A stretch of DNA of 64,000 nucleotides, from assembly GCF_000243235.1 (NCBI RefSeq), contig NZ_JH594606.1:887752-951751 (forward strand), written 5' to 3'. Of the stretch, positions 7,445-15,176 are shown piece after piece (the stretch's first letter is position 1; each line of letters starts with the position of its first letter). Source of the stretch: Gillisia limnaea DSM 15749 (GTDB lineage Bacteria > Bacteroidota > Bacteroidia > Flavobacteriales > Flavobacteriaceae). The notes under the pieces are model-generated. The model saw only the letters and a program-made list of their open reading frames with translations. It was not told the origin of the DNA and ran no database searches. The position numbers and the translations under genes were made by a program.

Positions 7445-8002
7445 ATGAACTTTAAAGATTTCCCAATTTTAAAAACTGAAAGATTGACGCTTAGGAAATT
7501 AAAGGAATCTGATTGGGAAAATATTTCTTATTTACGTTCTGACAAAATTGTAAATCAATTTGTAAAAAGGCCAAACGCTGATACTAAAGAGAAAGCTATT
7601 GATTTTATTAAAGAAATCAATTTAAAGATTAACAAAAGCCAGATTATTTACTAGAGTATTTCAAGTCGAAACGATCAAAAAATGATTGGTTCGATTTGTC
7701 TTTGGAATTTTTCAAAAGATAAAAAAACGGCAGAAATTGGATATGACTTAAATCCAAAATATCAGAAAACAGGAATTATGGATGAATCTATGAAGGAGGT
7801 ACTGAATTTTGGTTTTCAAATATTAAATCTTGAGAAAATAGAAGCTTTTACACATAAAAAAAATGAAAGCTCGATTAGTCTATTAATCAAAAACAATTTC
7901 ATTCTAAATGAGAACAAAATAGATCAGAATAATTTAGAAAATATAATTTTTGAAATATACCGGCCGGTAGCCAACAAAAGCGGTTATCGCAACAGTATAT
8001 AG
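7445..8002 (+). pseudogene. GNAT acetyltransferase interrupted by one amber codon
   Basis: Two adjacent frames in the same phase read as one RimJ/RimL-type N-acetyltransferase. The first part is FPILKTERLTLRKLKESDW to KINKSQIIY, then TAG at 7652-7654, then SISSRNDQKMIGSICLWNFS with the acetyl-CoA region (GYDLNPKYQKTGIMDESMKEV). Family members commonly have Trp after IIY, so a single TGG to TAG change is the likely lesion. The joined protein (about 185 residues) has normal length. The last residues (GYRNSI) are encoded by repeat A3. GNATs of this clade acetylate protein N-termini or small amines. Expression as a full enzyme would need amber suppression. Confidence 0.82.
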
Positions 8003-8111
8003 CGTCCAATTGATTAAAAAGTGATATTTTAGAGAACAGGTAAAAAACAAAAAAGCCGACAAGAAAGCGTCCCTACTCCCGCCAACTTGTGAAACAAACC
8101 ACTAGCAGTTA
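7961..8111 (+). repeat. Dispersed cassette-type repeat, copy A3 with junction motif
   Basis: It begins with CGGCCGGTAGCCAAC, then GGTTATCGCAACAG, GTGATATTTTAGAGAACAGG, ACAAGAAAGCGTCCCTACTCC and the divergent end CGCCAACTTGTG. It overlaps the 3' end of the broken GNAT gene. Confidence 0.75.
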
Positions 8112-8135
8112 TTTTGAAACACCAACTTTAGCATA

Positions 8136-8945
8136 ATGAAGAAAGAGAATAATTACATAGAAATTAATCGACAGTCCTGGAATAACAAAACCGATACACA
8201 CTTGAAATCGGAATTTTATGACCTTGACAGTTTTTTAAAGGGGAAAACTTCTTTAAATAGCATTGAGCTAGACTTACTTGGAGATGTAAGTGGAAAAACG
8301 ATTTTGCATTTACAATGCCATTTTGGACAAGATACTATTTCGTTGAGCAGACTTGGAGCAGAAGTTACAGGCGTAGATTTATCAGACAAAGCAATTGAAA
8401 GTGCTAAACAAATAGCAAAAGACACAAAATCAAACGCCAATTTTGTTTGTTGTGACATTTACGATTTACCAATACATTTAGACAAACAATTTGATATTGT
8501 TTTTACAAGTTATGGAACAATTGGTTGGCTACCTGATTTAGACAAATGGGCAAAAATAGTATCTCAATATTTAAAACCAACCGGACAGTTTGTATTTGTA
8601 GAATTTCATCCTGTAGTTTGGATGTTTGACGACAATTTTAAGAAAATTAGTTACAATTATTTTAATTCTGGTGCTATTGTGGAATCCGAAAGCGGGACTT
8701 ATGCTGACAAAAGTGCTGATATAACACAAGAATCTGTTACGTGGAATCACAGTCTTAGCGAATTAATTAACAGTTTGATAAAAAACGGACTTGAAATTAA
8801 ATCTTTTGATGAATTTGATTACTCACCTTACAATTGTTTTAATAAAACAACAGAATTTGAAACCAAAAAATATAGAATAAAACATTTAGACAACAAAATT
8901 CCAATGGTTTATTCGATTGTAGCAACAAAGAAAAACAACAGCTAG
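8136..8945 (+). CDS. Class I SAM-dependent methyltransferase
   Basis: The 269-residue protein has a Rossmann-type SAM-binding core: motif I ILHLQCHFGQDTISLSRLG, motif II EVTGVDLSDKAIESA, motif III NFVCCDIYDL and motif IV FDIVFTSYGTIGWL. The methyltransferase-25-like fold is complete and the length is normal. The C-terminal third (RIKHLDNKIPMVYSIVATKK) is typical of a Bacteroidota group with no known substrate. It is a lone AT-rich gene within the cassette-like run. Repeat A3 lies directly upstream and a different spacer downstream. Confidence 0.85.
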   Translation: MKKENNYIEINRQSWNNKTDTHLKSEFYDLDSFLKGKTSLNSIELDLLGDVSGKTILHLQCHFGQDTISLSRLGAEVTGVDLSDKAIESAKQIAKDTKSNANFVCCDIYDLPIHLDKQFDIVFTSYGTIGWLPDLDKWAKIVSQYLKPTGQFVFVEFHPVVWMFDDNFKKISYNYFNSGAIVESESGTYADKSADITQESVTWNHSLSELINSLIKNGLEIKSFDEFDYSPYNCFNKTTEFETKKYRIKHLDNKIPMVYSIVATKKNNS

Positions 8946-8966
8946 TGGAGTAAACGGATCCACCAG

Positions 8967-9065
8967 AAACTGAATGAACAAATGACATTGCTATTTCTTG
9001 AAACTGAAAATGGTTGGAGAATAGTCCACGAGCATCATTCACCCCTAAACAATACAGAAGAATAA
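8967..9065 (+). pseudogene. C-terminal fragment of a SnoaL/NTF2-like protein
   Basis: Thirty-two codons without a start read LNEQMTLLFLETENGWRI then VHEHHSPL to a TAA. The block NGWRIVHEHHS is the usual C-terminal strand of SnoaL-like/DUF4440-type NTF2 folds. The rest of the gene is absent, so this is a remnant left between two cassette-like genes. Confidence 0.55.
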
Positions 9066-9275
9066 AAACCTGTTACAGCAACGCGTATAAAAAATTGCTA
9101 TTTTTAGGCTTAAAAAATGATAGTTGCTCGTTTGCTGGCTTCTAAATTTCTTTGGGAAAAGCTAGGCTGGCCATCTCACAATGTTTTTAGACTAAACCTT
9201 TTGCGTACTATAAAACCTGGGAGTTTTATGAAATAACTCAACGCACCTAAATCTAACTAATAAATTAGTAGAAAT
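9066..9275. other. Spacer with no gene
   Basis: It contains CTGTTACAGCAACGCGTATAA at the left and GCGTACTATAAAACC at the right, again in the style of cassette junctions. No ORF of note and no clear promoter were found. Confidence 0.35.
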
Positions 9276-9686
9276 ATGACGATAAAAAATACAACAATTA
9301 CAAAAGGTTTCATCATTGCTGGATTAATGAACGCGTCAGTTTTAATTTTTTCAAGATTATTTACGAATCCTACGATTCCAGAATTTGATCCCAACGTAAT
9401 GTCCAATTTTGGATTATTAATGATTCTTATTTGGGGATTAGCCTACATGTCTGTCGCAAAAAATTATCACAAAGTAAAATGGCTTGTTGGCATATTTGCC
9501 GTTGAAAAATTAATTTATGGATGTGTTTGGACAAACTGGATCCTTAATAATAATATTTCTGATGTTTATGAAAAAGATTTAATGGCTGGAATGTTTTATT
9601 CAGTTTATGGAATAAATGATTGGGTATTTTTTGTCTTCTTTATTTACGTCTTCTTACGTCTATCCAAATTGAAAAATGATGGTTGA
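9276..9686 (+). CDS. Four-helix integral membrane protein, unknown function
   Basis: The 136-residue protein shows four hydrophobic segments (GFIIAGLMNASVLIFSRLF, FGLLMILIWGLAYMSVA, KWLVGIFAVEKLIYGCVWT, WVFFVFFIYVFLRL) and very short loops. No catalytic motif is visible. Small four-helix proteins of this look are common among Bacteroidota accessory genes and I cannot assign a named family with confidence. It is AT-rich and monocistronic, preceded by a SnoaL-like remnant and followed by a spacer with a family-2 repeat. Confidence 0.65.
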   Translation: MTIKNTTITKGFIIAGLMNASVLIFSRLFTNPTIPEFDPNVMSNFGLLMILIWGLAYMSVAKNYHKVKWLVGIFAVEKLIYGCVWTNWILNNNISDVYEKDLMAGMFYSVYGINDWVFFVFFIYVFLRLSKLKNDG

Positions 9687-9991
9687 GCACTATACAAAAT
9701 ATTTAAGATTTGTTTGGCCGGTAAGGGCCAACATTGACTCAGTAGCTCAACAGCGGCTTTCACAAATAGCGGGTAGATTTTCCAAAAAAAATATTAACTC
9801 AACCAACAAGCTAGCTTACAAAGGCATTTTAATGGCATTATATCCAGGCGATACCGTAAACCCTAATTTTTTCACTACTCCTAAACCCAGGTTTAAAAAA
9901 CTTATTTTGGTCTATAACTAACAGTAAACCTGGGTTTTTATTTAGATTGCCGTTATGTGTAAGCATTTTCACCAGATAAGTCACAAAGAAT
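9687..9991. other. Spacer with two cassette-junction sequences
   Basis: GGCCGGTAAGGGCCAAC (9716-9732) is a junction motif. It is followed by CAACAGCGGCTTTCACAAAT and AGCGGGTAGATTTTCC, then the repeat at 9886-9950 and CCGTTATGTGTAAGC. An 81-codon frame at 9676-9921 spans these repeats and is not believed to be a gene. Confidence 0.45.
9886..9950 (+). repeat. Dispersed repeat, second family, copy 2 (hairpin)
   Basis: CCCAGGTTT (9886-9894) pairs with AAACCTGGG around a loop of about 30 bases. The whole unit matches 1252-1316. Confidence 0.65.
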
Positions 9992-10573
9992 ATGATTAAT
10001 GAAATATACTTTAAGAATTTTCCCGAGTTAGAAAGCGAAAGGCTTTCTTTACGAAAGTTGGAATTGACAGATGCTCCAGAGGTACAAGTAATCCGTTCAG
10101 ATGAAAAAGTCATGATTTATATGGATTCGGAAAGACAATTGACAACTCAACATTCTGAAAAATTTATATCTGTAAAGTTAAAAATGTATGAAGAAAGGAC
10201 TGGAATCTTTTGGGCTATTATAGAGAAATCAACCAATAAGTTTATGGGTGATTTTGCGTTTTTCAAAATAGATGGTAAAAATTCCAGAGCGGAGATTGGA
10301 TATACCTTAAAACCAGAATTTTGGGGAAATGGATTTATGCAGGAAGCAATGTTTAAAATTTTTGATTTTGGATTTAATGAATTAAATCTTCATAGTTTAG
10401 AAGCTAATATTAATCCGGAAAACAAGAATTCACGCGCAATATTGACAAAAATGGGTTTCCAGAAAGAAGCTTATTTTAGAGAGAATTATTACTATAATGG
10501 TGAGTATTTAGATAGTGAAATTTACTCATTACTCAAATCTCAATTTCAAAAAGCTGAAAAAAATAAAGAATAA
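9992..10573 (+). CDS. GNAT acetyltransferase, RimJ/RimL type
   Basis: The 193-residue intact enzyme begins FPELESERLSLRKLELTDA, the usual opening of RimJ/RimL-like GNATs. The acetyl-CoA pyrophosphate-binding region is AEIGYTLKPEFWGNGFMQEAM (about residues 105-125), followed by LEANINPENKNSRAILTKMGF and a YYNGEYLDSEIYSLL C-terminal strand. It is a distant paralogue of the broken GNAT at 7445. Its substrate could be a ribosomal protein N-terminus, an amino group on a small molecule or an antibiotic, and the sequence does not decide. Repeat copy A4 begins 28 bases after its stop. Confidence 0.87.
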   Translation: MINEIYFKNFPELESERLSLRKLELTDAPEVQVIRSDEKVMIYMDSERQLTTQHSEKFISVKLKMYEERTGIFWAIIEKSTNKFMGDFAFFKIDGKNSRAEIGYTLKPEFWGNGFMQEAMFKIFDFGFNELNLHSLEANINPENKNSRAILTKMGFQKEAYFRENYYYNGEYLDSEIYSLLKSQFQKAEKNKE

Positions 10574-10601
10574 AACCTGGAACCAGCACTGCCCATAAGT
10601 C

Positions 10602-10716
10602 TGTTAACCAGCAAATAGCGAGAGGGCAGTGAAAAGTGATATTTTAGAGACCAGGTAAAAAAAACTAAATCAACAAGAAACCGTCCCTACTCCACGCTAC
10701 CTGTGTTAACCGGAGC
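10602..10716 (+). repeat. Dispersed cassette-type repeat, copy A4
   Basis: It begins GTTAACCAGCAAATAGCG, continues GTGATATTTTAGAGACCAGG and CAAGAAACCGTCCCTACTCC, and ends CACGCTACCTGTGTTAAC. The first block and the reverse complement of the last (GTTAACACAGGTAGCGTG) are strikingly similar, so this copy shows the paired-end structure best. Confidence 0.8.
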
Positions 10717-10738
10717 CTTGGCGTGATTCAAAAACCTA

Positions 10739-10768
10739 GGGAATTAAACCCCTAATGAGGGATTAAAA
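10739..10768. repeat. Hairpin repeat family B, copy 2
   Basis: GGGAATTAAACCCCTAATGAGGGATTAAAA matches 2934-2963 and 15965-15995 and forms the same imperfect hairpin. Confidence 0.7.
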
Positions 10769-10870
10769 CGGAATTAATTTGGAATGTCATTCTAACTATA
10801 GATTTTATAACCTTCTATATTAATTACTGCAGTTTAGAAAATTCATCCTCAACTTCATTATTTTTACAAA

Positions 10871-11917
10871 ATGATTATAATAATTGGAGCAGGCTTATCG
10901 GGTCTTTTAACAGCTTACCGTCTAAAACAAGAAGGTATTCCATTTAAAATTCTTGAGGCAAGAACTAGGGTTGGTGGGAGAATACATACTGTATATGGAA
11001 CTGACAATACACCCCTTGAATTGGGCGCGACCTGGTTTGGCACTCAACACAAGTATCTAATAGCAGTGTTGAAAGAATTAGGAATAGATTACTTTGAACA
11101 ATATATGGAAGGCACAGTCTTTTTTCAGCCCTTCGCTACTTCACCAGCAGAATCTATACAAATTCCCAGTCAACCACCTAGTTACAGGATTTCCGGTGGT
11201 ACATCCAATCTTATAAACACATTGTACCAAAAATTAGATAAGGATGAAGTATTACTAGATCAACCTGTGAAAGAAATTAAATTCCATGAAAATTCTGTTC
11301 AGGTAATTGCGAAAGATGTTTTTGAAGGAAACAGGGTTATTTTGTGCATACCTCCTAAATTGTGGGCGAAAAAAATCTTGTTTGAGCCTCATTTACCAAG
11401 TGATTTGATGAATATCGCTACACAAACACATACCTGGATGGAGGATTCCATTAAGGTTGCTTTGACCTATGATCAACCATTTTGGCAACAAGAAAATCTA
11501 TCAGGAACTTTGTTCAGTAATACCGGACCTATTAACGAGCTATATGATCATTGTAACCACAAAAGATCCAAATACGCACTTTGTGGATTCATAAATGCTT
11601 CCTTTAAAAATCTGGCTTATGAAGAAAGGCGAGCTTGTGTTGTTGATCAAATAAAAAATGTTTTTGGAGAGAAAGCCGGAGAGTTTGTTGATTATGAGGA
11701 ATGCATCTGGAGCGAAGAAGAAAATACTTTTGAAGAATCCAATAGCGCTCCTTATCCTCATCAAAATAATGGCAACCCAATTTTTAATAAGTCCTTTTTT
11801 GATGATAAATTATTAATTTCAGGCTCTGAATCAGCTTCAGAATTTCCTGGATATATGGATGGTGCGGTATATTCAGCGAATGTAACTGCTAAAAAAATAG
11901 CTGCCGCCCACAAGTAG
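10871..11917 (+). CDS. Flavin-containing amine oxidase family protein
   Basis: The 348-residue protein starts with the dinucleotide-binding motif IIIIGAGLSGLLTAYRL, followed by KILEARTRVGGRIHT, the GG motif of amine oxidases that binds FAD. At the C terminus LLISGSESASEFPGYMDGAV is the second FAD-contact block (the G-x-G-Y-M-DGA element). It is shorter than typical monoamine oxidases (about 450 residues), mainly in the substrate domain, so the substrate is uncertain. It could oxidise an amine or a protoporphyrin-like or carotenoid-like substrate. Repeat A5 begins at the stop codon, making it the last unit of the cassette-like run. Confidence 0.83.
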   Translation: MIIIIGAGLSGLLTAYRLKQEGIPFKILEARTRVGGRIHTVYGTDNTPLELGATWFGTQHKYLIAVLKELGIDYFEQYMEGTVFFQPFATSPAESIQIPSQPPSYRISGGTSNLINTLYQKLDKDEVLLDQPVKEIKFHENSVQVIAKDVFEGNRVILCIPPKLWAKKILFEPHLPSDLMNIATQTHTWMEDSIKVALTYDQPFWQQENLSGTLFSNTGPINELYDHCNHKRSKYALCGFINASFKNLAYEERRACVVDQIKNVFGEKAGEFVDYEECIWSEEENTFEESNSAPYPHQNNGNPIFNKSFFDDKLLISGSESASEFPGYMDGAVYSANVTAKKIAAAHK

Positions 11918-12032
11918 GTTATCGCAAACAGCGGGCAATCGAGTAAAAAGTGATATTTTAGATACCAGGTAACAAAATAACAAAACCGACAAGAAGCCGT
12001 CCCTACTCCACGCTACTTGAGTTACCAAGATT
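11917..12032 (+). repeat. Dispersed cassette-type repeat, copy A5
   Basis: It begins GGTTATCGCAAACAGCGGGC, continues GTGATATTTTAGATACCAGG and CCGACAAGAAGCCGTCCC, and ends CTCCACGCTACTTGAGTTACC. The reverse complement of the end (GGTAACTCAAGTAGCGTGGA) resembles the beginning. Confidence 0.8.
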
Positions 12033-12073
12033 ATACAGCATATTGACCCGTCCTGAAATCATGAGAAAAATGA

Positions 12074-12748
12074 TTAGAATAATAACTTATCAGCAAAATA
12101 ATTCAACATTGTTTCTGCTTCATCCACGTTATTCCCATTAACCGATATATCTGTAAGCCTTGGAAGATGCTTTGCAAAATAAATATGATTGTTGGACATT
12201 TCAAAAAGATTAGTGGCTAGGGCGTATGGATATTTAAATTCCGGATTGATTTCTGAAATAACATGAGATACTGTATTTGCTAAGTTTTTATAACTGCTAA
12301 AAAAACCTTTTGAGTTCTCTTCGTCTACATCTTTTGTAAGATACGCTTTAACCCCTTCAGATATAACAATATTATGGAGTTTGCTTTCATTAACATATTC
12401 AACACCAGGGTTATCTTTTGGTGCAGAAACAAAAGAATGTATAATGATCTTTAGTTTTACCCTCGCATCGCTCACGTTCATAGTATTTATCTGGATAAGA
12501 TAGCTTACCCATTCCCAATACCAATTAACCAGGAATATCAATAATATATGTTTGTTTTCAAAATAACGATATATCGATGCTTCTGTTGAACCAATTTTCT
12601 CCGCTAACTTTTTAAAGGTAAAGGATTCAAAACCAAATTCATCTATTAAGAGAATACTATGTTGAATAATGTTTTTCCCAAGTTTTGAATCTTGTGGATC
12701 TTTAAGGTACAAGCCTTCATTTAACGAAAATCTTATTTGTATACTCAT
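12074..12748 (-). CDS. TetR/AcrR-family transcriptional regulator
   Basis: The N-terminal TetR helix-turn-helix is clear: HSILLIDEFGFESFTFKKLAEKIG and STEASIYRYFENKHILL (about residues 27-70 from the chosen start). The C-terminal ligand domain is unclassified. I chose the internal ATG giving MSIQIRFSLN (224 residues); an upstream ATG would add eight residues. The gene is divergent from the SulP operon, with a 19-bp perfect palindrome in the shared upstream DNA, so it probably represses that operon and possibly itself. The inducer is unknown. Confidence 0.85.
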   Translation of the reverse strand: MSIQIRFSLNEGLYLKDPQDSKLGKNIIQHSILLIDEFGFESFTFKKLAEKIGSTEASIYRYFENKHILLIFLVNWYWEWVSYLIQINTMNVSDARVKLKIIIHSFVSAPKDNPGVEYVNESKLHNIVISEGVKAYLTKDVDEENSKGFFSSYKNLANTVSHVISEINPEFKYPYALATNLFEMSNNHIYFAKHLPRLTDISVNGNNVDEAETMLNYFADKLLF

Positions 12749-12840
12749 TTTTATATATATCCGGTACCCCATCGAAATTAGACTTATTCGGATGAAGTTT
12801 TGTTTTGAAATTCAAAGATACGAAAGCATAACAGTTTTTT

Positions 12841-12859
12841 ATGATAGTATCGCTATCAT
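12841..12859. promoter_or_regulatory. Palindromic operator candidate for the TetR regulator
   Basis: ATGATAG-TATCG-CTATCAT has 7-bp perfect arms around five bases. It lies 93 bases before the regulator's chosen start and 61 bases before the SulP start. TetR-family dimers bind inverted repeats of this size, and its position suits control of both genes. Confidence 0.5.
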
Positions 12860-12919
12860 TTTAAAAAGTATTATTATATTTACACCTAGATTTAGGTAAA
12901 TTCAAAAAAAAATCTGACT

Positions 12920-14512
12920 ATGAGTAAAACTATTTTTTCACATTTAAAAAGTGATATACCATCAAGTATTGTGGTATTTTTTGTGGCATTACCTTTATGT
13001 TTAGGCATTGCTTTAGCCAGCGGAGCGCCACTTTTCTCCGGTTTAATAGCTGGAATTATTGGTGGAATTATAGTTGGCGGCTTAAGCGGCTCAAAAATTG
13101 GGGTAAGCGGCCCGGCTGCAGGATTAGCAGCAATTGTATTAACAGCCATAGGTACTTTGGGAGGATATGAAAATTTCCTGTTGGCAGTTGTATTAGGTGG
13201 TATTATACAACTACTTTTTGGTTTTCTAAAAGCTGGTATAATAGGATATTATTTTCCATCGTCAGTAATTAAAGGAATGCTTACCGGAATAGGAATTATT
13301 ATCATTCTTAAACAAATACCTCATTTTTTTGGATATGATGCTGATCCCCAAGGTGATTTTGCCTTTTTCCAGGTAGATGGCGAAAACACCTTTTCTGAAA
13401 TATTTAAAACTGTTAATTATATTCGACCGGGATCTGCATTAATCGGTATTATAGGATTATCGATTTTATTATTATGGGATAAGGTATTGTCCAAAAAATC
13501 TAAGATTTTCCAAATAATTCAGGGCCCTTTAGTAGCAGTAGCTATTGGGATTATCTTCTATTTAGTAACAAAATCCAATGATGCACTGGCAATCACTCAA
13601 TCTCACTTAGTTAGTGTACCTATACCAGACGATGTTTCCTCATTCTTAGGGCAATTTAGTTTTCCTAATTTTGGAGCTATTGGTAATACCGAAATATGGG
13701 TTGTTGCATTTACCATTGCTCTGGTTGCAAGTTTAGAAACTTTACTTTGCGTTGAAGCTACAGATAAATTAGACCCTCATAAGAATGTTACTCCTACCAA
13801 TAGAGAATTATTGGCCCAGGGCACAGGTAATTTTATTTCTGGAATGATAGGTGGATTACCAATTACTCAGGTAATTGTAAGAAGTTCTGCCAATATTCAA
13901 TCGGGAGCAAGAACCAAGACGTCTGCAATCATACACGGTTTTTTACTTCTAATTTCTGTAATATTAATTCCGCGTTTATTAAATATGATCCCGCTATCTG
14001 TATTGGCTGCTATTTTATTGATCGTAGGATATAAGTTAGCAAAACCGGCTTTATTCAAGAAAATGTACGATTTGGGATGGAAACAATCTATACCATTCGC
14101 AGTTACCGTTTTAGGTATTATATTTATTGATCTGCTATACGGGATAGGTTTAGGTTTAGCAGTTGGAATTGTAGTTGTTTTGATAAAAAGTTACCAAAAC
14201 TCACATTTCTTGCACAAGGAAGGAGAAGATGTAGATGACGGAATAATTAAAATGACATTAGCCGAAGAGGTTACTTTCTTTAATAAGGGTGCAATTTTAA
14301 AGGAATTGGAAAGCTTGCCTGAGAACTCCAAATTGGAATTGGATGTTAGAAAAACGCGGTATTTAGATAATGATATTATAGAAATTTTAGAGGATTTTGC
14401 TTTTAAGGCTAAAGAAAGACACATTGATATCAAATTAATTTCAGAGCGAGGTATTATTGAAAACCCACCCAGCTACATCCAATTTTTCAAACTAAATTCC
14501 AAATCAGCATAA
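12920..14512 (+). CDS. SulP-family anion transporter with STAS domain
   Basis: The 530-residue inner-membrane protein has the SulP signature early (VFFVALPLCLGIALASGAPLFSGLIAGIIGG, in a run of hydrophobic helices to about residue 435). A C-terminal STAS domain follows (about 445-525; KLELDVRKTRYLDNDIIEILEDF). The next gene is a beta-carbonic anhydrase, and SulP/carbonic anhydrase pairs are usually bicarbonate transporters, with CO2/HCO3- interconversion on the cytoplasmic side. Sulfate transport is possible for the family but less likely given the context. The gap of 28 bases to the next gene indicates an operon. Transcription is probably controlled by the divergent TetR regulator. Confidence 0.9.
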   Translation: MSKTIFSHLKSDIPSSIVVFFVALPLCLGIALASGAPLFSGLIAGIIGGIIVGGLSGSKIGVSGPAAGLAAIVLTAIGTLGGYENFLLAVVLGGIIQLLFGFLKAGIIGYYFPSSVIKGMLTGIGIIIILKQIPHFFGYDADPQGDFAFFQVDGENTFSEIFKTVNYIRPGSALIGIIGLSILLLWDKVLSKKSKIFQIIQGPLVAVAIGIIFYLVTKSNDALAITQSHLVSVPIPDDVSSFLGQFSFPNFGAIGNTEIWVVAFTIALVASLETLLCVEATDKLDPHKNVTPTNRELLAQGTGNFISGMIGGLPITQVIVRSSANIQSGARTKTSAIIHGFLLLISVILIPRLLNMIPLSVLAAILLIVGYKLAKPALFKKMYDLGWKQSIPFAVTVLGIIFIDLLYGIGLGLAVGIVVVLIKSYQNSHFLHKEGEDVDDGIIKMTLAEEVTFFNKGAILKELESLPENSKLELDVRKTRYLDNDIIEILEDFAFKAKERHIDIKLISERGIIENPPSYIQFFKLNSKSA

Positions 14513-14540
14513 ATTAAACAATTAATTTAAAAAATAAATT

Positions 14541-15170
14541 ATGAAAGCACATACAAAAGAGACACAAGCTACAATGACCCCAGAAAAGGCATTAAATTTT
14601 TTAAAAGAAGGTAATGTTCGATTTCAAAATAATTTAAAAGCGAATAGAAATCTATTGGAGCAGGTAAATGATACCAGCGATGGTCAATTTCCTTTTGCAA
14701 CTATTTTAAGCTGCATAGACTCAAGAGTTTCAGCCGAATTGGTTTTTGATCAAGGACTGGGAGATATTTTTAGTGTACGCATAGCAGGAAATTTTATAAA
14801 CGAAGATATCCTTGGAAGTATGGAATTCGCCTGTAAACTCGCGGGAACTAAACTAATTGTGGTTTTAGGGCATACCGCTTGTGGAGCAGTAAAAGGTGCT
14901 TGTGACGATGCTAAACTTGGAAATTTAACAAAAATGCTGGCAAAGATTAAACCAGCAGTAGAAGCAGTTAAAGAACCACAAGACACTAGTTTACGCAACT
15001 CTTCAAATTCAGAATTTGTAGACAATGTTTCAGCTAAAAATGTTCAACTTTCAATCGATAGAATTATGAAAGAAAGCGATGTTCTTTCAGAAATGCAAAG
15101 CAATGGTGAGATTGATATTATAGGTGCTATGTACGATATCAATACAGGTGCAGTTGATTTTTATGAATAA
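14541..15170 (+). CDS. Beta-class carbonic anhydrase
   Basis: The 209-residue enzyme interconverts CO2 and bicarbonate. The zinc ligands and catalytic dyad are visible: Cys58, Asp60 and Arg62 in SCIDSR, then His111 and Cys114 in GHTACGA. The long insertion after KGACDD and the C-terminal GAMYDINTG block are typical of beta enzymes. It has no signal peptide, so it is cytoplasmic. It is co-transcribed between a SulP transporter and a DUF2490 outer-membrane protein (28 and 6 base gaps). Together they probably supply bicarbonate for anaplerotic carboxylation or pH control. Confidence 0.93.
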   Translation: MKAHTKETQATMTPEKALNFLKEGNVRFQNNLKANRNLLEQVNDTSDGQFPFATILSCIDSRVSAELVFDQGLGDIFSVRIAGNFINEDILGSMEFACKLAGTKLIVVLGHTACGAVKGACDDAKLGNLTKMLAKIKPAVEAVKEPQDTSLRNSSNSEFVDNVSAKNVQLSIDRIMKESDVLSEMQSNGEIDIIGAMYDINTGAVDFYE

Positions 15171-15176
15171 AAAATA

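Noticed and set aside
9676-9921. 81-codon frame on the + strand
   Set aside because: It overlaps the end of the membrane-protein gene and runs through repeat and junction sequences; no protein-like composition.
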